64,000 nucleotides of DNA from Clostridia bacterium (GTDB lineage: Bacteria; Bacillota; Clostridia; Oscillospirales; Acutalibacteraceae). Positions 32,075-40,684 of the stretch are shown here, one piece after another. A program made the translations under genes and the position numbers. The first letter of the stretch is position 1. Each line of letters opens with the position of its first letter. Below the pieces are notes generated by a model. The model had not been told where the DNA came from, did not search any database, and saw only the letters and a list, made by a program, of their open reading frames with translations. The stretch spans positions 1 to 64,000 of the forward strand of contig JAFZOL010000005.1 in the NCBI GenBank assembly GCA_017550625.1, written 5' to 3'.

Positions 32075-32759
32075 GTCGTCCGCGGTCTCGGCGGGCGCGG
32101 CCCTGCTCAAAGACGGAAAACTGATCTCCGAAAGCTATCTGAACGTGGGGCTCACCCATTCCGAAACGCTTCTCGAGGTGATCGACACCTGCCTCAAAAA
32201 CGCCGGGCTCACGGTAAACGACGTCGACGCCTTCGCGGTCAGCCGCGGGCCGGGCTCGTTCACGGGCATCCGCATCGGCGTGGCGGCGGTCAAGGGGCTT
32301 TGCTTCGGCACGGACAAGCCCGTCTACGGCGTCTCCACGCTTGAGGCGATGGCCTGGGGCGCGGCCCTCGACGCGTATCTTGTCTGCCCCGTGATGGACG
32401 CCCGCTGCATGCAGGTCTACAGCGCCCTGTTTTCGTGCGAAAACGGCAAACTCAATCGACTTCTGCCCGACGCCCCGCGCAAGCTCGACGAGCTTTACGC
32501 AGAACTCAAGGGCTTTTCCGGCACTCTGCTGTTCATCGGCGACGGCGCCGACCTCGCCGCGAAATATTTTTCCGACAAACCGGACGTAAAATATCGCGTT
32601 TTCCCCGAAATTTTTAAATTTCAGCGCGCCTGCGGTGTTGCATTTGCCGCAAACATCAGTTATAATAATGGGGATAAGGGCGAAAACGCGTCCGCGCTTA
32701 CCCCCTCGTATCTGCGCCTGTCGCAGGCGGAACGCGAAAAGCAAAGGAGAACCACATGA
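32055..32759 (+). CDS. tsaB: tRNA t6A biosynthesis protein TsaB
   Basis: A 234-residue ASKHA-fold paralogue of TsaD that scaffolds the t6A transferase. LILGIESSAVSAGAALL, LTHSETLLEVIDTCL, FAVSRGPGSFTGIRIG and GVSTLEAMAW are characteristic. AAGGAAGGGG lies upstream of the ATG. Its stop overlaps the rpiB start (ATGA). An internal promoter for the downstream genes lies within the last 125 bp of the frame. The tsaD and tsaC genes are not in the window. Confidence 0.95.
   Translation: MLILGIESSAVSAGAALLKDGKLISESYLNVGLTHSETLLEVIDTCLKNAGLTVNDVDAFAVSRGPGSFTGIRIGVAAVKGLCFGTDKPVYGVSTLEAMAWGAALDAYLVCPVMDARCMQVYSALFSCENGKLNRLLPDAPRKLDELYAELKGFSGTLLFIGDGADLAAKYFSDKPDVKYRVFPEIFKFQRACGVAFAANISYNNGDKGENASALTPSYLRLSQAEREKQRRTT
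32638..32666 (+). promoter_or_regulatory. Internal promoter within tsaB, for rpiB-upp
   Basis: TTGCAT, 17 nt, TATAAT in an AT-rich patch of an otherwise GC-rich frame, 90 nt before rpiB. Its quality equals that of the intergenic promoters in the window. Confidence 0.65.
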
Positions 32760-33196
32760 TCGCATTGAGTTCAGACCACGCCGGTTACCCGCTCAAAGAA
32801 GAGATCCGCGCCTATCTTGAGGCTTCGGGTATCGAATACAAGGACTGCGGGGCCTTCGGCACCGCGTCCGTCGACTATCCCGTGCAGGCGAAAAAGGCCT
32901 GCGACCTCGTGGCGGACGGCACCTGCGGCATGGCGATCCTCTGCTGCGGCACTGGCGTCGGGATGTCTATGGCGGCGAATAAGATCAAAGGCATCCGCGC
33001 CGCCTGCTGCACCGACTATTTCAGCGCCAAATTCACGCGCCTGCATAACGACGCCAACGTCCTCTGCCTCGGCGCGCGCGTGCTCGGCGCGGGCGCGGCG
33101 ATCGAGCTCGTGAACGTCTTTCTGAACACGCCGTTCGAGGGCGGCGAGCGCCACCGCCGGCGCGTCGACCTTATGATGGCGCTTGAAAACGAATAA
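32756..33196 (+). CDS. rpiB: Ribose-5-phosphate isomerase B
   Basis: Interconverts ribose-5-phosphate and ribulose-5-phosphate; 146 residues. [17 protein letters not shown] and the [27 protein letters not shown] and [15 protein letters not shown] motifs are intact; the cysteine of CCGTG is the catalytic base position. Its ATG overlaps the tsaB stop. Placement before upp links it to ribose phosphate and nucleotide supply. A LacAB/AlsB-type allose isomerase is the main alternative. Confidence 0.94.
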   Translation: MIALSSDHAGYPLKEEIRAYLEASGIEYKDCGAFGTASVDYPVQAKKACDLVADGTCGMAILCCGTGVGMSMAANKIKGIRAACCTDYFSAKFTRLHNDANVLCLGARVLGAGAAIELVNVFLNTPFEGGERHRRRVDLMMALENE

Positions 33197-33228
33197 GATT
33201 TGCTTGCATAGAGAAAGGAGCCAACGTT

Positions 33229-33858
33229 ATGTCCAAGATCACCATCACGAACCACCCGCTCATTCAGCACAAGCTGTCGATTCTGCGCGACAAGAACACG
33301 CCCTCGAAGCAGTTCAAGGAGCTCATCAGCGAGATCGGCATGCTCATGTGCTACGAGGCAACGCGCGACCTTGAGCTCATGGAGTGCGAGGTCGAAACGC
33401 CCATCTGCACCGCGAAGGTCAAAAAACTCTCGGGCAAAAAGCTCGCCATCGTTCCGATCCTGCGCGCCGGCCTCGGCATGGTGGACGGCGTCACGGCTCT
33501 GATCCCGTCCGCCCGCATCGGTCACATCGGTCTTTACCGCGACCCCGAGACCCTGCAGCCGGTCGAATACTACTGCAAGCTCCCGCACGATATCGAAGAG
33601 CGCGACGTCATCGTGGTCGATCCCATGTGCGCCACCGGCGGCTCCGCCGTGGACGCGATCTCGCTCATCAAAAAACGCGGTCCCAAGAACATCAAGTTCA
33701 TGTGCACCATCGCCGCGCCCGAGGGCCTCAAGGCCCTGCAGACGGCGCATCCCGACGTGGATATCTTCTGCGCCGCCCTTGACGACTGCCTCAACGAGCA
33801 CGGCTACATCGTGCCCGGCCTCGGCGACGCCGGCGACCGCATCTTCGGCACGAAATAA
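33229..33858 (+). CDS. upp: Uracil phosphoribosyltransferase
   Basis: Salvages uracil with PRPP to UMP; 209 residues. [18 protein letters not shown] opens the protein, followed by [13 protein letters not shown] and the PRPP-binding loop [16 protein letters not shown], and the uracil-binding [14 protein letters not shown] at the C-terminus. AAAGGAG lies 8 nt upstream of the ATG. It is the last gene of the tsaE-tsaB-rpiB-upp unit and ends at a strong terminator. Confidence 0.98.
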   Translation: MSKITITNHPLIQHKLSILRDKNTPSKQFKELISEIGMLMCYEATRDLELMECEVETPICTAKVKKLSGKKLAIVPILRAGLGMVDGVTALIPSARIGHIGLYRDPETLQPVEYYCKLPHDIEERDVIVVDPMCATGGSAVDAISLIKKRGPKNIKFMCTIAAPEGLKALQTAHPDVDIFCAALDDCLNEHGYIVPGLGDAGDRIFGTK

Positions 33859-33878
33859 GTTTCCTTTCATAATAACAA

Positions 33879-33910
33879 ACCGCCTCTGCCGTTGGGCAGG
33901 GGCGGTCTTT
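33879..33910. terminator. Terminator between upp and mtaB
   Basis: ACCGCC/GGCGGT with an inner CTGCC/GGCAG stem, followed by TCTTTCTC. It lies between convergent genes and may serve both. Confidence 0.88.
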
Positions 33911-33925
33911 CTCATTTTTCAGTGA

Positions 33926-35218
33926 TCATTCTTCGATCACGCCGACCACGTCGTTTTTCGCCGCTTCGGTGATCTTCACGCCGAGGATCTTTCCGGCGAG
34001 GTCCGCGTCCGTTTTTACGCGCACCGGGGTATAGTTTTCGCTGTACCCGCGCATAAAGCCGTTTTTCGGCGTCTCGAACAGCACGCTCTGTGTTGACCCG
34101 ACCGAAGCGCGCAGGAACTGAGTTCTGACTTCGTCGCAGGCCTCCTGCAGGACCTTGCACCGACGCGCCTTTTCCTCTTTCGGGATCTGCCCGTCCATCT
34201 TCGCGGCGGGCGTGCCCTCGCGCGCGGAGTAGGGGAACACGTGCACCTTCATGAAGCCCGTTTTCTTCGCGTATTCCACGGTCTCGAGAAAATCCTCCTC
34301 CGTCTCGCCCGGAAAGCCGCAGATGATGTCCGTGGTCAGCGACAGCCCCGGGAAGGCCGCCTTCAGCTTTTCGCACAGGGCGGTGTATTCGGCGGTGTCG
34401 TAGTGGCGGTTCATCGCCTTGAGGATCCGGTCGCAGCCGCTTTGCAGCGACAGGTGGAACTGCGGGCAGAACTTTTTGAACGTCCGCATCTCGCCGATCA
34501 CTTCGTCCGTCAGGTGGTCCGGTTCGAGCGACCCGAGGCGCACGCGTTCGATGCCCGGCGTCTCTTCGGCAAGCCGCAGCGCGTCGGCGATTGTGCCCGA
34601 CGTGTCAAGGCCGTAGGCGGAGAGGTTGATGCCCACGAACACGACCTCTTTATAGCCGTTGCGGGCGATCTCCGTGAGCTCCGCTCTGATCTCCTCCGGC
34701 GCGCGGGAGCGCGAAAAGCCGCGGCTCTTCGGAATGATGCAGTAAGAGCAGTAGCGGTTGCACCCGTCCTGGATCTTGATGAACGCCCGCGTGTGCCCCT
34801 CGAACGCCGCCGCGCCGAAGCCGCTCTGATAACCGTCGCGCCTGCCGTGGGGCTCCACCGCGATCAGCCGCTCGCCGGTCTCCTGAAAGCGCGCGATCGC
34901 CTCCGGCAGCATGAAGCCCGTCTTGTTGCCGAGGATGATATCCGCCTCGGTCAGGGCTTTCAGCTCGTCCGCGTAGGCCTGCGGATAGCAGCCCGTGAGC
35001 ACGGTCACCGCGCCGGGCGCGCGCCGCCGGACGCTGCGAAGCTCCTGCCTCGATTTGCGGCTCGCCTCGGCCGTCACGGTGCAGGAGTTGACGATATACA
35101 CGTCCGCTTCTTCTTCGGGCGGAACGGTCTCAAAGCCCCCGTGCTCCAGCATGAGGCGCATGGCGTTGGATTCGTATTGGTTTACCTTGCACCCGAGGGT
35201 GATGAACGCAGCTTTCAT
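33926..35218 (-). CDS. mtaB: tRNA t6A37 methylthiotransferase MtaB
   Basis: Radical-SAM enzyme of 430 residues that converts t6A to ms2t6A at tRNA position 37. The N-terminal UPF0004 domain has FITLGCKVNQYES, VNSCTVTAEASRKSRQ and LTGCYPQ, whose three cysteines hold the auxiliary cluster. The radical-SAM motif CNRYCSYC is in KIQDGCNRYCSYCIIPKSRG. A C-terminal TRAM domain follows. GGGAG precedes the ATG. The substrate base is made by TsaE/TsaB encoded 2 kb away on the other strand. Confidence 0.94.
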   Translation of the reverse strand: MKAAFITLGCKVNQYESNAMRLMLEHGGFETVPPEEEADVYIVNSCTVTAEASRKSRQELRSVRRRAPGAVTVLTGCYPQAYADELKALTEADIILGNKTGFMLPEAIARFQETGERLIAVEPHGRRDGYQSGFGAAAFEGHTRAFIKIQDGCNRYCSYCIIPKSRGFSRSRAPEEIRAELTEIARNGYKEVVFVGINLSAYGLDTSGTIADALRLAEETPGIERVRLGSLEPDHLTDEVIGEMRTFKKFCPQFHLSLQSGCDRILKAMNRHYDTAEYTALCEKLKAAFPGLSLTTDIICGFPGETEEDFLETVEYAKKTGFMKVHVFPYSAREGTPAAKMDGQIPKEEKARRCKVLQEACDEVRTQFLRASVGSTQSVLFETPKNGFMRGYSENYTPVRVKTDADLAGKILGVKITEAAKNDVVGVIEE

Positions 35219-35248
35219 GGTTTTCTCCCGATCCGGATTTCTTTTTCC

Positions 35249-35277
35249 AGTATAGCCGATTCTTCGGCAAATAGCAA
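35249..35277 (-). promoter_or_regulatory. Promoter of mtaB
   Basis: Read leftward: TTGCTA, 17 nt, TATACT. Confidence 0.72.
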
Positions 35278-35335
35278 GCGTTGGACGCTCATTTTTTTGC
35301 GCCGCCGGGCATATCCTGAAAACGGAGGTATGCCT

Positions 35336-36535
35336 ATGAAACCCACCGCAAAACGCCTTGTATCGCTCCTGCTCTCCGTCTGCCTTTTCTGTCTGTTCCC
35401 CCTGTGTCCCGCGTTCGGCGACGGTACCGCCCCCGCGCCCGACCCCGCCGTCGAGACCGCCGCCGACGCCGCGGGCCCCGCCGTCAAAGCCAAAGCGTGG
35501 GCGCTGATGGATCTTAACACCGGCACGCTGCTAACTGCCGAAAACGAAAACGAGCGGCTTTATCCCGCGTCCGTCACGAAGATCATGACGCTTCTGCTCG
35601 TCTGTGAGGCGATCGAAGCGGGCCGCCTCTCGCTCGACGCCGTTTTAACCTGCTCCGATACCGCCGCCGCGAAGGGCGGCAGCCAGATCTGGCTCGAGCC
35701 GGGCGAAGAGATGAGCGTGCGCGATCTCTTAAAGGCCGCCTTCGTCTACAGCGCCAACGACGCCTGCTGCCTGCTCGGCGAGGCGGTGTCCGGCAGCGAA
35801 GAGGCGTTCGCGGACGCCATGAACCGCAAGGCCGAGGCGCTGGGCATGACGAACACGCATTTTGATAACTGCACCGGCCTCGACGACGACACCTCTACCC
35901 ACCTCACCACGGCCTACGACGTGGCGCTCATGTCCCGGGCGCTCATGCGCTACGATATGGTGCGCGACTACACTGGCATCTGGATGGACGAACTGCGCGG
36001 CGGCAAAACGCAGATCGTGAACACCAACAAGCTCATCCGCTATTACCGCGGCGCCACCGGCCTCAAGACCGGCACCACGAACAAGGCGGGCTGCTGCGTC
36101 AGCGCCACCGCCGAGCGCGACGGCCTTTCGCTCGTGGCGGTTGTCCTCGGCGCCGGGAACTCCGACGACCGATTCAACGGCGCGCGGGCGCTGCTCGACT
36201 ACGGCTTCGCAAACTACGAGCTCTACGAGCCCGCCGTACCGGCCTCCCTCATCCCGGACGTCGCCGTCGCGCACGGCGTGGACGACTGTGTTGCTCTCGC
36301 GCCCGAGCCCATGCCGGCACAGCTTCTGAGAAAGGGGCAGGGGAGGGGCGTCACCCTCAAGGTCGAAACCGTCGGCACGATTGAAGCGCCGGTCGAACAG
36401 GGGCAGAAGCTCGGCACGATCACCTTCTTTTCTGACAGCCAGGCGCTCGTCTCGTTCGATCTGATCGCGCAAAACAGCGTGCCGAAGCTCGGCTTTTTCG
36501 GGGCGCTCGGCCGCATTTTCGGCGCGGCGGCGTGA
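35336..36535 (+). CDS. dacF: D-alanyl-D-alanine carboxypeptidase
   Basis: Exported penicillin-binding protein of the S11 class, 399 residues, that trims the terminal D-Ala of peptidoglycan stem peptides. Signal peptide residues 1-27. Catalytic SxxK in YPASVTKIM (S79, K82), SxN in VYSANDACCLLG and KTG in GLKTGTTNKAGC are intact, and a PBP5-like C-terminal beta domain follows. ATG at 35336 is chosen because GGAGG lies 7 nt upstream. The closing residues lack a clear amphipathic anchor helix. The symbol dacF is given by similarity; dacB is an alternative. Confidence 0.9.
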   Translation: MKPTAKRLVSLLLSVCLFCLFPLCPAFGDGTAPAPDPAVETAADAAGPAVKAKAWALMDLNTGTLLTAENENERLYPASVTKIMTLLLVCEAIEAGRLSLDAVLTCSDTAAAKGGSQIWLEPGEEMSVRDLLKAAFVYSANDACCLLGEAVSGSEEAFADAMNRKAEALGMTNTHFDNCTGLDDDTSTHLTTAYDVALMSRALMRYDMVRDYTGIWMDELRGGKTQIVNTNKLIRYYRGATGLKTGTTNKAGCCVSATAERDGLSLVAVVLGAGNSDDRFNGARALLDYGFANYELYEPAVPASLIPDVAVAHGVDDCVALAPEPMPAQLLRKGQGRGVTLKVETVGTIEAPVEQGQKLGTITFFSDSQALVSFDLIAQNSVPKLGFFGALGRIFGAAA

Positions 36536-36571
36536 AAATCCGAAAAAAACGCAAAAAGTGTGTTTTCCGTA

Positions 36572-36600
36572 TTGAAAAAAATGAGTTTTTAGTGTAGAAT
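36572..36600 (+). promoter_or_regulatory. Promoter of pgi
   Basis: TTGAAA, 17 nt, TAGAAT, 45 nt before the start codon, in a markedly AT-rich 100-bp gap. Confidence 0.75.
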
Positions 36601-36645
36601 ATACTAAATATTACTTTTTGTTGACTCCGGAGGATACATAAACAT

Positions 36646-37986
36646 ATGGCAATCACACTCAACTGCCGCTACCTCGACCGGTTTGTTTCAGAACAGGATC
36701 TCGCCGCCGTCGCCCCCGAGGCGGACGCGGCGCGCGCCTGCCTTTACGAGAACCGCGAAACGGCCGCGGGCAGCGCCTATCACGGATGGCTCACGCTCCC
36801 GCGCGATTACGACCGCGGCGAGTTTGCCCGCATCAAGGCGGCCGCCGCGAAGATCCGGTCCGACAGCAAGGCCCTCGTCGTGATCGGCATCGGCGGGTCC
36901 TATCTCGGCGCGCGCGCCGCGATCGAATTCGTCCGTTCCAAAAACTACAACCTCGTCGTGAAGGACGCGCCGCAGATCTTTTTCGTCGGCAACTCCATCT
37001 CTCCCACCGAGCTGTCCGAGGTGCTTGAGATCTGCCGCGGCTGCGATTTCTCGGTCAATGTGATCTCAAAATCCGGCACCACCACCGAGCCCGCGATCGC
37101 GTTCCGCCTCTTCAAAAAACTCATGGAAGAGAAATACGGCAAGGCCGAAGCCGCCGGCAGGATCTACGTGACCACCGACCGCGCGAAGGGCACGCTCAAG
37201 GCGCTCGCCGACAGCGAGGGCTACGCCGAGTTCGTTGTGCCCGACGACGTGGGCGGCCGCTATTCCGTGCTCACCGCCGTGGGGCTGCTGCCGATCGCCG
37301 CAGCCGGCGTCGATATCGACGCCCTGATGGCCGGCGCCGCCGCGTCGATGGAGAAGTATGCCGAGCCCGACCTCTTCAAAAACGACTGCTACCGCTACGC
37401 CGCGATCCGCAACATCCTTTACCGCAAGGGCAAAATGATCGAGCTCATGGTCTGCTACGAGCCCGACTACACCCTCATGAACGAGTGGTATAAGCAGCTC
37501 TTCGGCGAAAGCGAGGGCAAAAACGGCAAGGGCCTGTTCCCGGCGTCCGTCATTTGCTCCACAGACCTCCATTCCATGGGGCAGTACATCCAGCAGGGCA
37601 GGCGGCACCTGTTCGAGACCGTTGTCACGTTCAAAGAGCCCAAGACCGACGTCACGATCGAAGCTTCCGCCGACAACGCCGACGGCCTCAACTTCCTCGC
37701 GGGCAAAACGCTGTCCTACGTCAACCGCAAGGCGTTCGAGGGTACCGTGCTCGCGCATACCGACGGCGACGTGCCGAACGTGGTGATCGAGCTCGATAAA
37801 ATGGACGCCTATAACCTCGGCGAGCTCTTCTACTTCCTCGAGAAGGCCTGCGCCGTGTCGGGCTACATCCTCGGCGTGAACCCCTTCGACCAGCCCGGCG
37901 TCGAAAGCTATAAAAAGAATATGTTCGCCCTGCTCGGCAAACCCGGCTACGAGGCGCTCGCCGCCGAGCTTCAGAGCAGGTTATAA
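36646..37986 (+). CDS. pgi: Glucose-6-phosphate isomerase
   Basis: Interconverts glucose-6-phosphate and fructose-6-phosphate; 446 residues, the normal length for the Firmicutes class. [73 protein letters not shown] and [17 protein letters not shown] are all conserved. A GGAGG lies 12 nt upstream of the ATG, a rather long spacing, but no nearer start exists. The next gene follows after 23 bp. Confidence 0.97.
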   Translation: MAITLNCRYLDRFVSEQDLAAVAPEADAARACLYENRETAAGSAYHGWLTLPRDYDRGEFARIKAAAAKIRSDSKALVVIGIGGSYLGARAAIEFVRSKNYNLVVKDAPQIFFVGNSISPTELSEVLEICRGCDFSVNVISKSGTTTEPAIAFRLFKKLMEEKYGKAEAAGRIYVTTDRAKGTLKALADSEGYAEFVVPDDVGGRYSVLTAVGLLPIAAAGVDIDALMAGAAASMEKYAEPDLFKNDCYRYAAIRNILYRKGKMIELMVCYEPDYTLMNEWYKQLFGESEGKNGKGLFPASVICSTDLHSMGQYIQQGRRHLFETVVTFKEPKTDVTIEASADNADGLNFLAGKTLSYVNRKAFEGTVLAHTDGDVPNVVIELDKMDAYNLGELFYFLEKACAVSGYILGVNPFDQPGVESYKKNMFALLGKPGYEALAAELQSRL

Positions 37987-38009
37987 GAAAAAGAAAGGAT
38001 CGACAAGTT

Positions 38010-38426
38010 ATGGTAAAGCTTTTAATCGGTGAAAAGGGCAGCGGCAAGACCAAAAAGCTGCTCGACGAGGTCAACAGCGCGCTTGCCAATTCCAAGGGCA
38101 ACGTCGTGTGCGTCGAAAAGGACGATCTTCTCCGCTATCAGGTGAACTTCCGCGTACGCCTGCTGGCCGCGGCGGACTACGGCATCAGCGGCTACGATGC
38201 GTTCTACGGTTTCCTCAGCGGCCTTTGCGCGGGCGATCACGACGTCACGGACATCCTCGTGGACGCCACGCTCAAGATCGGCGGCAAAGACTACGAGCAG
38301 CTCGCACAGTTCATGCAGAAGATCTCGCGTCTGTCGGATCTCACCGACACCACGTTCACCTTCACCGTGTCCACGGACAAAGAGAACCTGCCCGAAAGCA
38401 TCCTCAAGACCTGCACGATCCTCTGA
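38010..38426 (+). CDS. Small P-loop protein of unknown function
   Basis: A 138-residue cytoplasmic protein that opens with a Walker A motif (MVKLLIGEKGSGKTKKL, residues 7-14). A strand with acidic end (VTDILVDATLKIG) could act as Walker B. No other NTPase motif is seen, and the protein is far too short to be a complete ATPase of a known class. AAAGGAT lies upstream of the ATG. It is probably co-transcribed with pgi and ends at a terminator. Confidence 0.78.
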   Translation: MVKLLIGEKGSGKTKKLLDEVNSALANSKGNVVCVEKDDLLRYQVNFRVRLLAAADYGISGYDAFYGFLSGLCAGDHDVTDILVDATLKIGGKDYEQLAQFMQKISRLSDLTDTTFTFTVSTDKENLPESILKTCTIL

Positions 38427-38459
38427 TCGGGGCGGGAAAGCGGAGAAAACCCGATTTTT
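38426..38459 (+). terminator. Terminator of the pgi unit
   Basis: ATCGGG pairs with CCCGAT, followed by TTTT. The loop is 18 nt, so it is weaker than others in the window. Confidence 0.6.
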
Positions 38460-38473
38460 CGGAAAAATAGTTG

Positions 38474-38502
38474 TTGACAAACGCCCGATGAGATAATATA
38501 AT
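38474..38502 (+). promoter_or_regulatory. Consensus promoter of the DUF177-rpmF unit
   Basis: TTGACA, 17 nt, TATAAT: a full match to the sigma-A consensus, the best in the window, as expected for a ribosomal protein operon. Confidence 0.93.
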
Positions 38503-38550
38503 ATATCGTGCGTTTATTCACAGAATCGATATCTTCGGAGGAACCGGGCC

Positions 38551-39036
38551 GTGTATCTCGAACTGGATGCGATCTTTCACCGCGAAGGCGCGGGCAGGGA
38601 ATTCGATTATGTTTTCCCGCTCGAAGACGAGCTGATCGCTTCCGACGTGCACGTGAAGGGCTCGGTTGTCAACAAGACCGGCATCGTCACGCTTGAGGCC
38701 CAGGCTGATTACACGCTTTCGGCCGTGTGCGCGCGGTGCGGCGCGCCGATCGGAAGGCCCGTCGAAGTTCCCGTGCGGCACACGCTGGTCGAACCCGCCG
38801 GCGCGCCCGAAGACGCCGACGATCAGGATGATGAAATGATCGTGGTCGACGGCGAGAAGCTCGATCTTGACGAGCTCATCGGCGAAGAAGTGTTCCTCGC
38901 CATGCCCTACCGCTTCCTCTGCTCTGAGGACTGCAGGGGGCTGTGCCCGCAGTGCGGCGCCGACCTGAACCTCGGTCCCTGCGCCTGCAAACCCGTGATA
39001 GACCCGAGATGGGCCGCGCTCGCCGACCTCATCTGA
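38551..39036 (+). CDS. YceD/DUF177 family protein
   Basis: A 161-residue protein of the DUF177 family, whose members are needed for normal 23S rRNA accumulation in E. coli and plants and are nearly always next to rpmF. A central CARCGAP pair and the C-terminal CSEDCRGLCPQCGADLN and CAC cysteines suggest zinc binding. GTG at 38551 has GGAGG 9 nt upstream. It is followed by rpmF after 29 bp in the conserved order. Its molecular action is not known. Confidence 0.9.
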   Translation: MYLELDAIFHREGAGREFDYVFPLEDELIASDVHVKGSVVNKTGIVTLEAQADYTLSAVCARCGAPIGRPVEVPVRHTLVEPAGAPEDADDQDDEMIVVDGEKLDLDELIGEEVFLAMPYRFLCSEDCRGLCPQCGADLNLGPCACKPVIDPRWAALADLI

Positions 39037-39065
39037 CGACGTACATTTTAGGAGGATAATACAAA

Positions 39066-39248
39066 ATGGCAGTACCTGCAAGAAGAGTTTCCAAAGCAAG
39101 AAGAGACAAGAGACGCAACAATCTCTGGAAGATCTCTGCGCCCGCGATCGAAAAGTGCCCCAAGTGCGGCGAATATAAAGAGGCTCACAGACTGTGCAAG
39201 GCCTGCGGCTACTATAACGGCCGTCAGGTCATCGAAGTCGAAGACTGA
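39066..39248 (+). CDS. rpmF: 50S ribosomal protein L32
   Basis: A 60-residue L32, zinc-ribbon form: MAVPARRVSKARRDKRR at the start and CPKCGEYKEAHRLCKACGYY with two Cys pairs. The zinc form is the usual one as opposed to the Cys-free paralogue made under zinc limitation. AGGAGG lies 8 nt upstream of the ATG. Arginine is mostly AGA here (five of the first six), which contrasts with the CGC-rich neighbours. Confidence 0.98.
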   Translation: MAVPARRVSKARRDKRRNNLWKISAPAIEKCPKCGEYKEAHRLCKACGYYNGRQVIEVED

Positions 39249-39343
39249 TCCCGTTTCCTTTATGACCGCAACAAGGCAAAGAGCGTAGGTGGAGAAGGCT
39301 TTCTTCCCCGCCTTTTTGCCGTTTACAAGAAGAGATTTTTTCT

Positions 39344-40660
39344 ATGGCTGTCGAGATTTCCGGCGTGCTCGCGGGCTCCGTTTGCGAGAAAAAGGGCGTC
39401 CGCGCGGGCGACAGTTTAATATCCGTCAACGGAAACGAGATATCCGACGTGCTCGACTACCGTTTCTACTGCGACGACGACAAGCTGCGGCTGGTGTTCA
39501 GAAAAGCCGGCGGCGGCGAAAAGCATTTTAAAGTGAAGGGCCTGTCGTCGCCGGACGAGCTGGGGCTGACATTTAGCACTTATCTCATGGACCGGCAGCG
39601 CAGCTGCAAAAACAAATGCGTGTTCTGCTTCATCGACCAGCTCCCGAAGGGGCTGCGCCCGTCCCTTTATTTCAAGGACGACGACGCGCGCCTGTCGTTC
39701 CTGTTCGGCAACTACATCACGCTCACGAACCTGACCGATCACGACGTCGAGCGCATTATCAAGATGCACATAAGCCCCGTCAACGCGTCGGTGCATACCA
39801 TGAACCCCGCGCTTCGCGTCGAAATGATGAAAAACCCGCACGCGGGCGAGGCGCTCAGATACCTTTACCGCTTTTCCGAGGCGGGCATCCGCCTCAACGC
39901 CCAGCTCGTGCTCTGTCCGGGCCTCAATGACGGCGAAGAGCTCATCTATTCGCTCGAAAAGCTTTCCGAGCTCAAAAGCCTGCAAAGCATCGCCGCCGTG
40001 CCGGTGGGCCTTACGAAATACCGCGAGGGGCTCTATCCGCTCCGAAAGTTCACGCCGGCCGAAGCTTCGGCCGTGATCGACGCGATCGACGCCTTCAACG
40101 AGCGGATCGTTTCCGAAGGGCGTGAGAAGCTCGCGTTCCCGTCGGACGAATTCTATCAGCTCGCGGGCAGGGAGCTGCCCGGTTACGACTACTACGGCGA
40201 TTTCCCGCAGCTCGAAAACGGCGTCGGCATGCTCACGCTCATGCGGCACGATTTTTACGAGCTTCTGAACGAGGCCGCGGGCGACGCCCGTCCCCGCCGC
40301 TTCGGGCTCGTCACGGGCTTCGCCGCCAAAGACCTCATGGAGGAGCTCGCCGCCGCGTTCTGCGAAAAGTTCACCGCGAGCCGCATCGCCGTCTACGCGG
40401 TCGACAACCGCTTTTTCGGCCCCGACATCACGGTCGCGGGCCTGCTCACCGGGCAGGATATCCTGCGTTATTTCCGCGAAAAAGGGGAGTATGAGCGCAC
40501 GCTCTGCTTCCCGTCCGCCATGTTCAAGAGCCGCGGGGAGCTCATCTTCCTCGACGACGTGACCAAAGAGGACGTCGAGCGGGCGCTCGGCGTCGAGGTC
40601 GTCGTTTCCGACTGCAGCGCCGACGGCCTCTTCGGCCTGTTCGAATCGTTTGGAAGCTGA
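39344..40660 (+). CDS. DUF512 radical-SAM protein with PDZ domain
   Basis: A 438-residue protein with a PDZ-like N-terminus (residues 1-65, SVCEKKGVRAGDSLISVNG), a radical-SAM-like cluster site C88xxxC92xxC95 (CKNKCVFCFIDQ), and the DUF512 C-terminal region. The family is common in Clostridia and cyanobacteria, typically adjacent to der. Its substrate is unknown; a link to ribosome assembly is only suggested by the neighbourhood. The binding site before the ATG is weak (AAGAAGAG). Confidence 0.88.
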   Translation: MAVEISGVLAGSVCEKKGVRAGDSLISVNGNEISDVLDYRFYCDDDKLRLVFRKAGGGEKHFKVKGLSSPDELGLTFSTYLMDRQRSCKNKCVFCFIDQLPKGLRPSLYFKDDDARLSFLFGNYITLTNLTDHDVERIIKMHISPVNASVHTMNPALRVEMMKNPHAGEALRYLYRFSEAGIRLNAQLVLCPGLNDGEELIYSLEKLSELKSLQSIAAVPVGLTKYREGLYPLRKFTPAEASAVIDAIDAFNERIVSEGREKLAFPSDEFYQLAGRELPGYDYYGDFPQLENGVGMLTLMRHDFYELLNEAAGDARPRRFGLVTGFAAKDLMEELAAAFCEKFTASRIAVYAVDNRFFGPDITVAGLLTGQDILRYFREKGEYERTLCFPSAMFKSRGELIFLDDVTKEDVERALGVEVVVSDCSADGLFGLFESFGS

Positions 40661-40684
40661 ACCTTCGCTTCCGGGAGGGATCCT

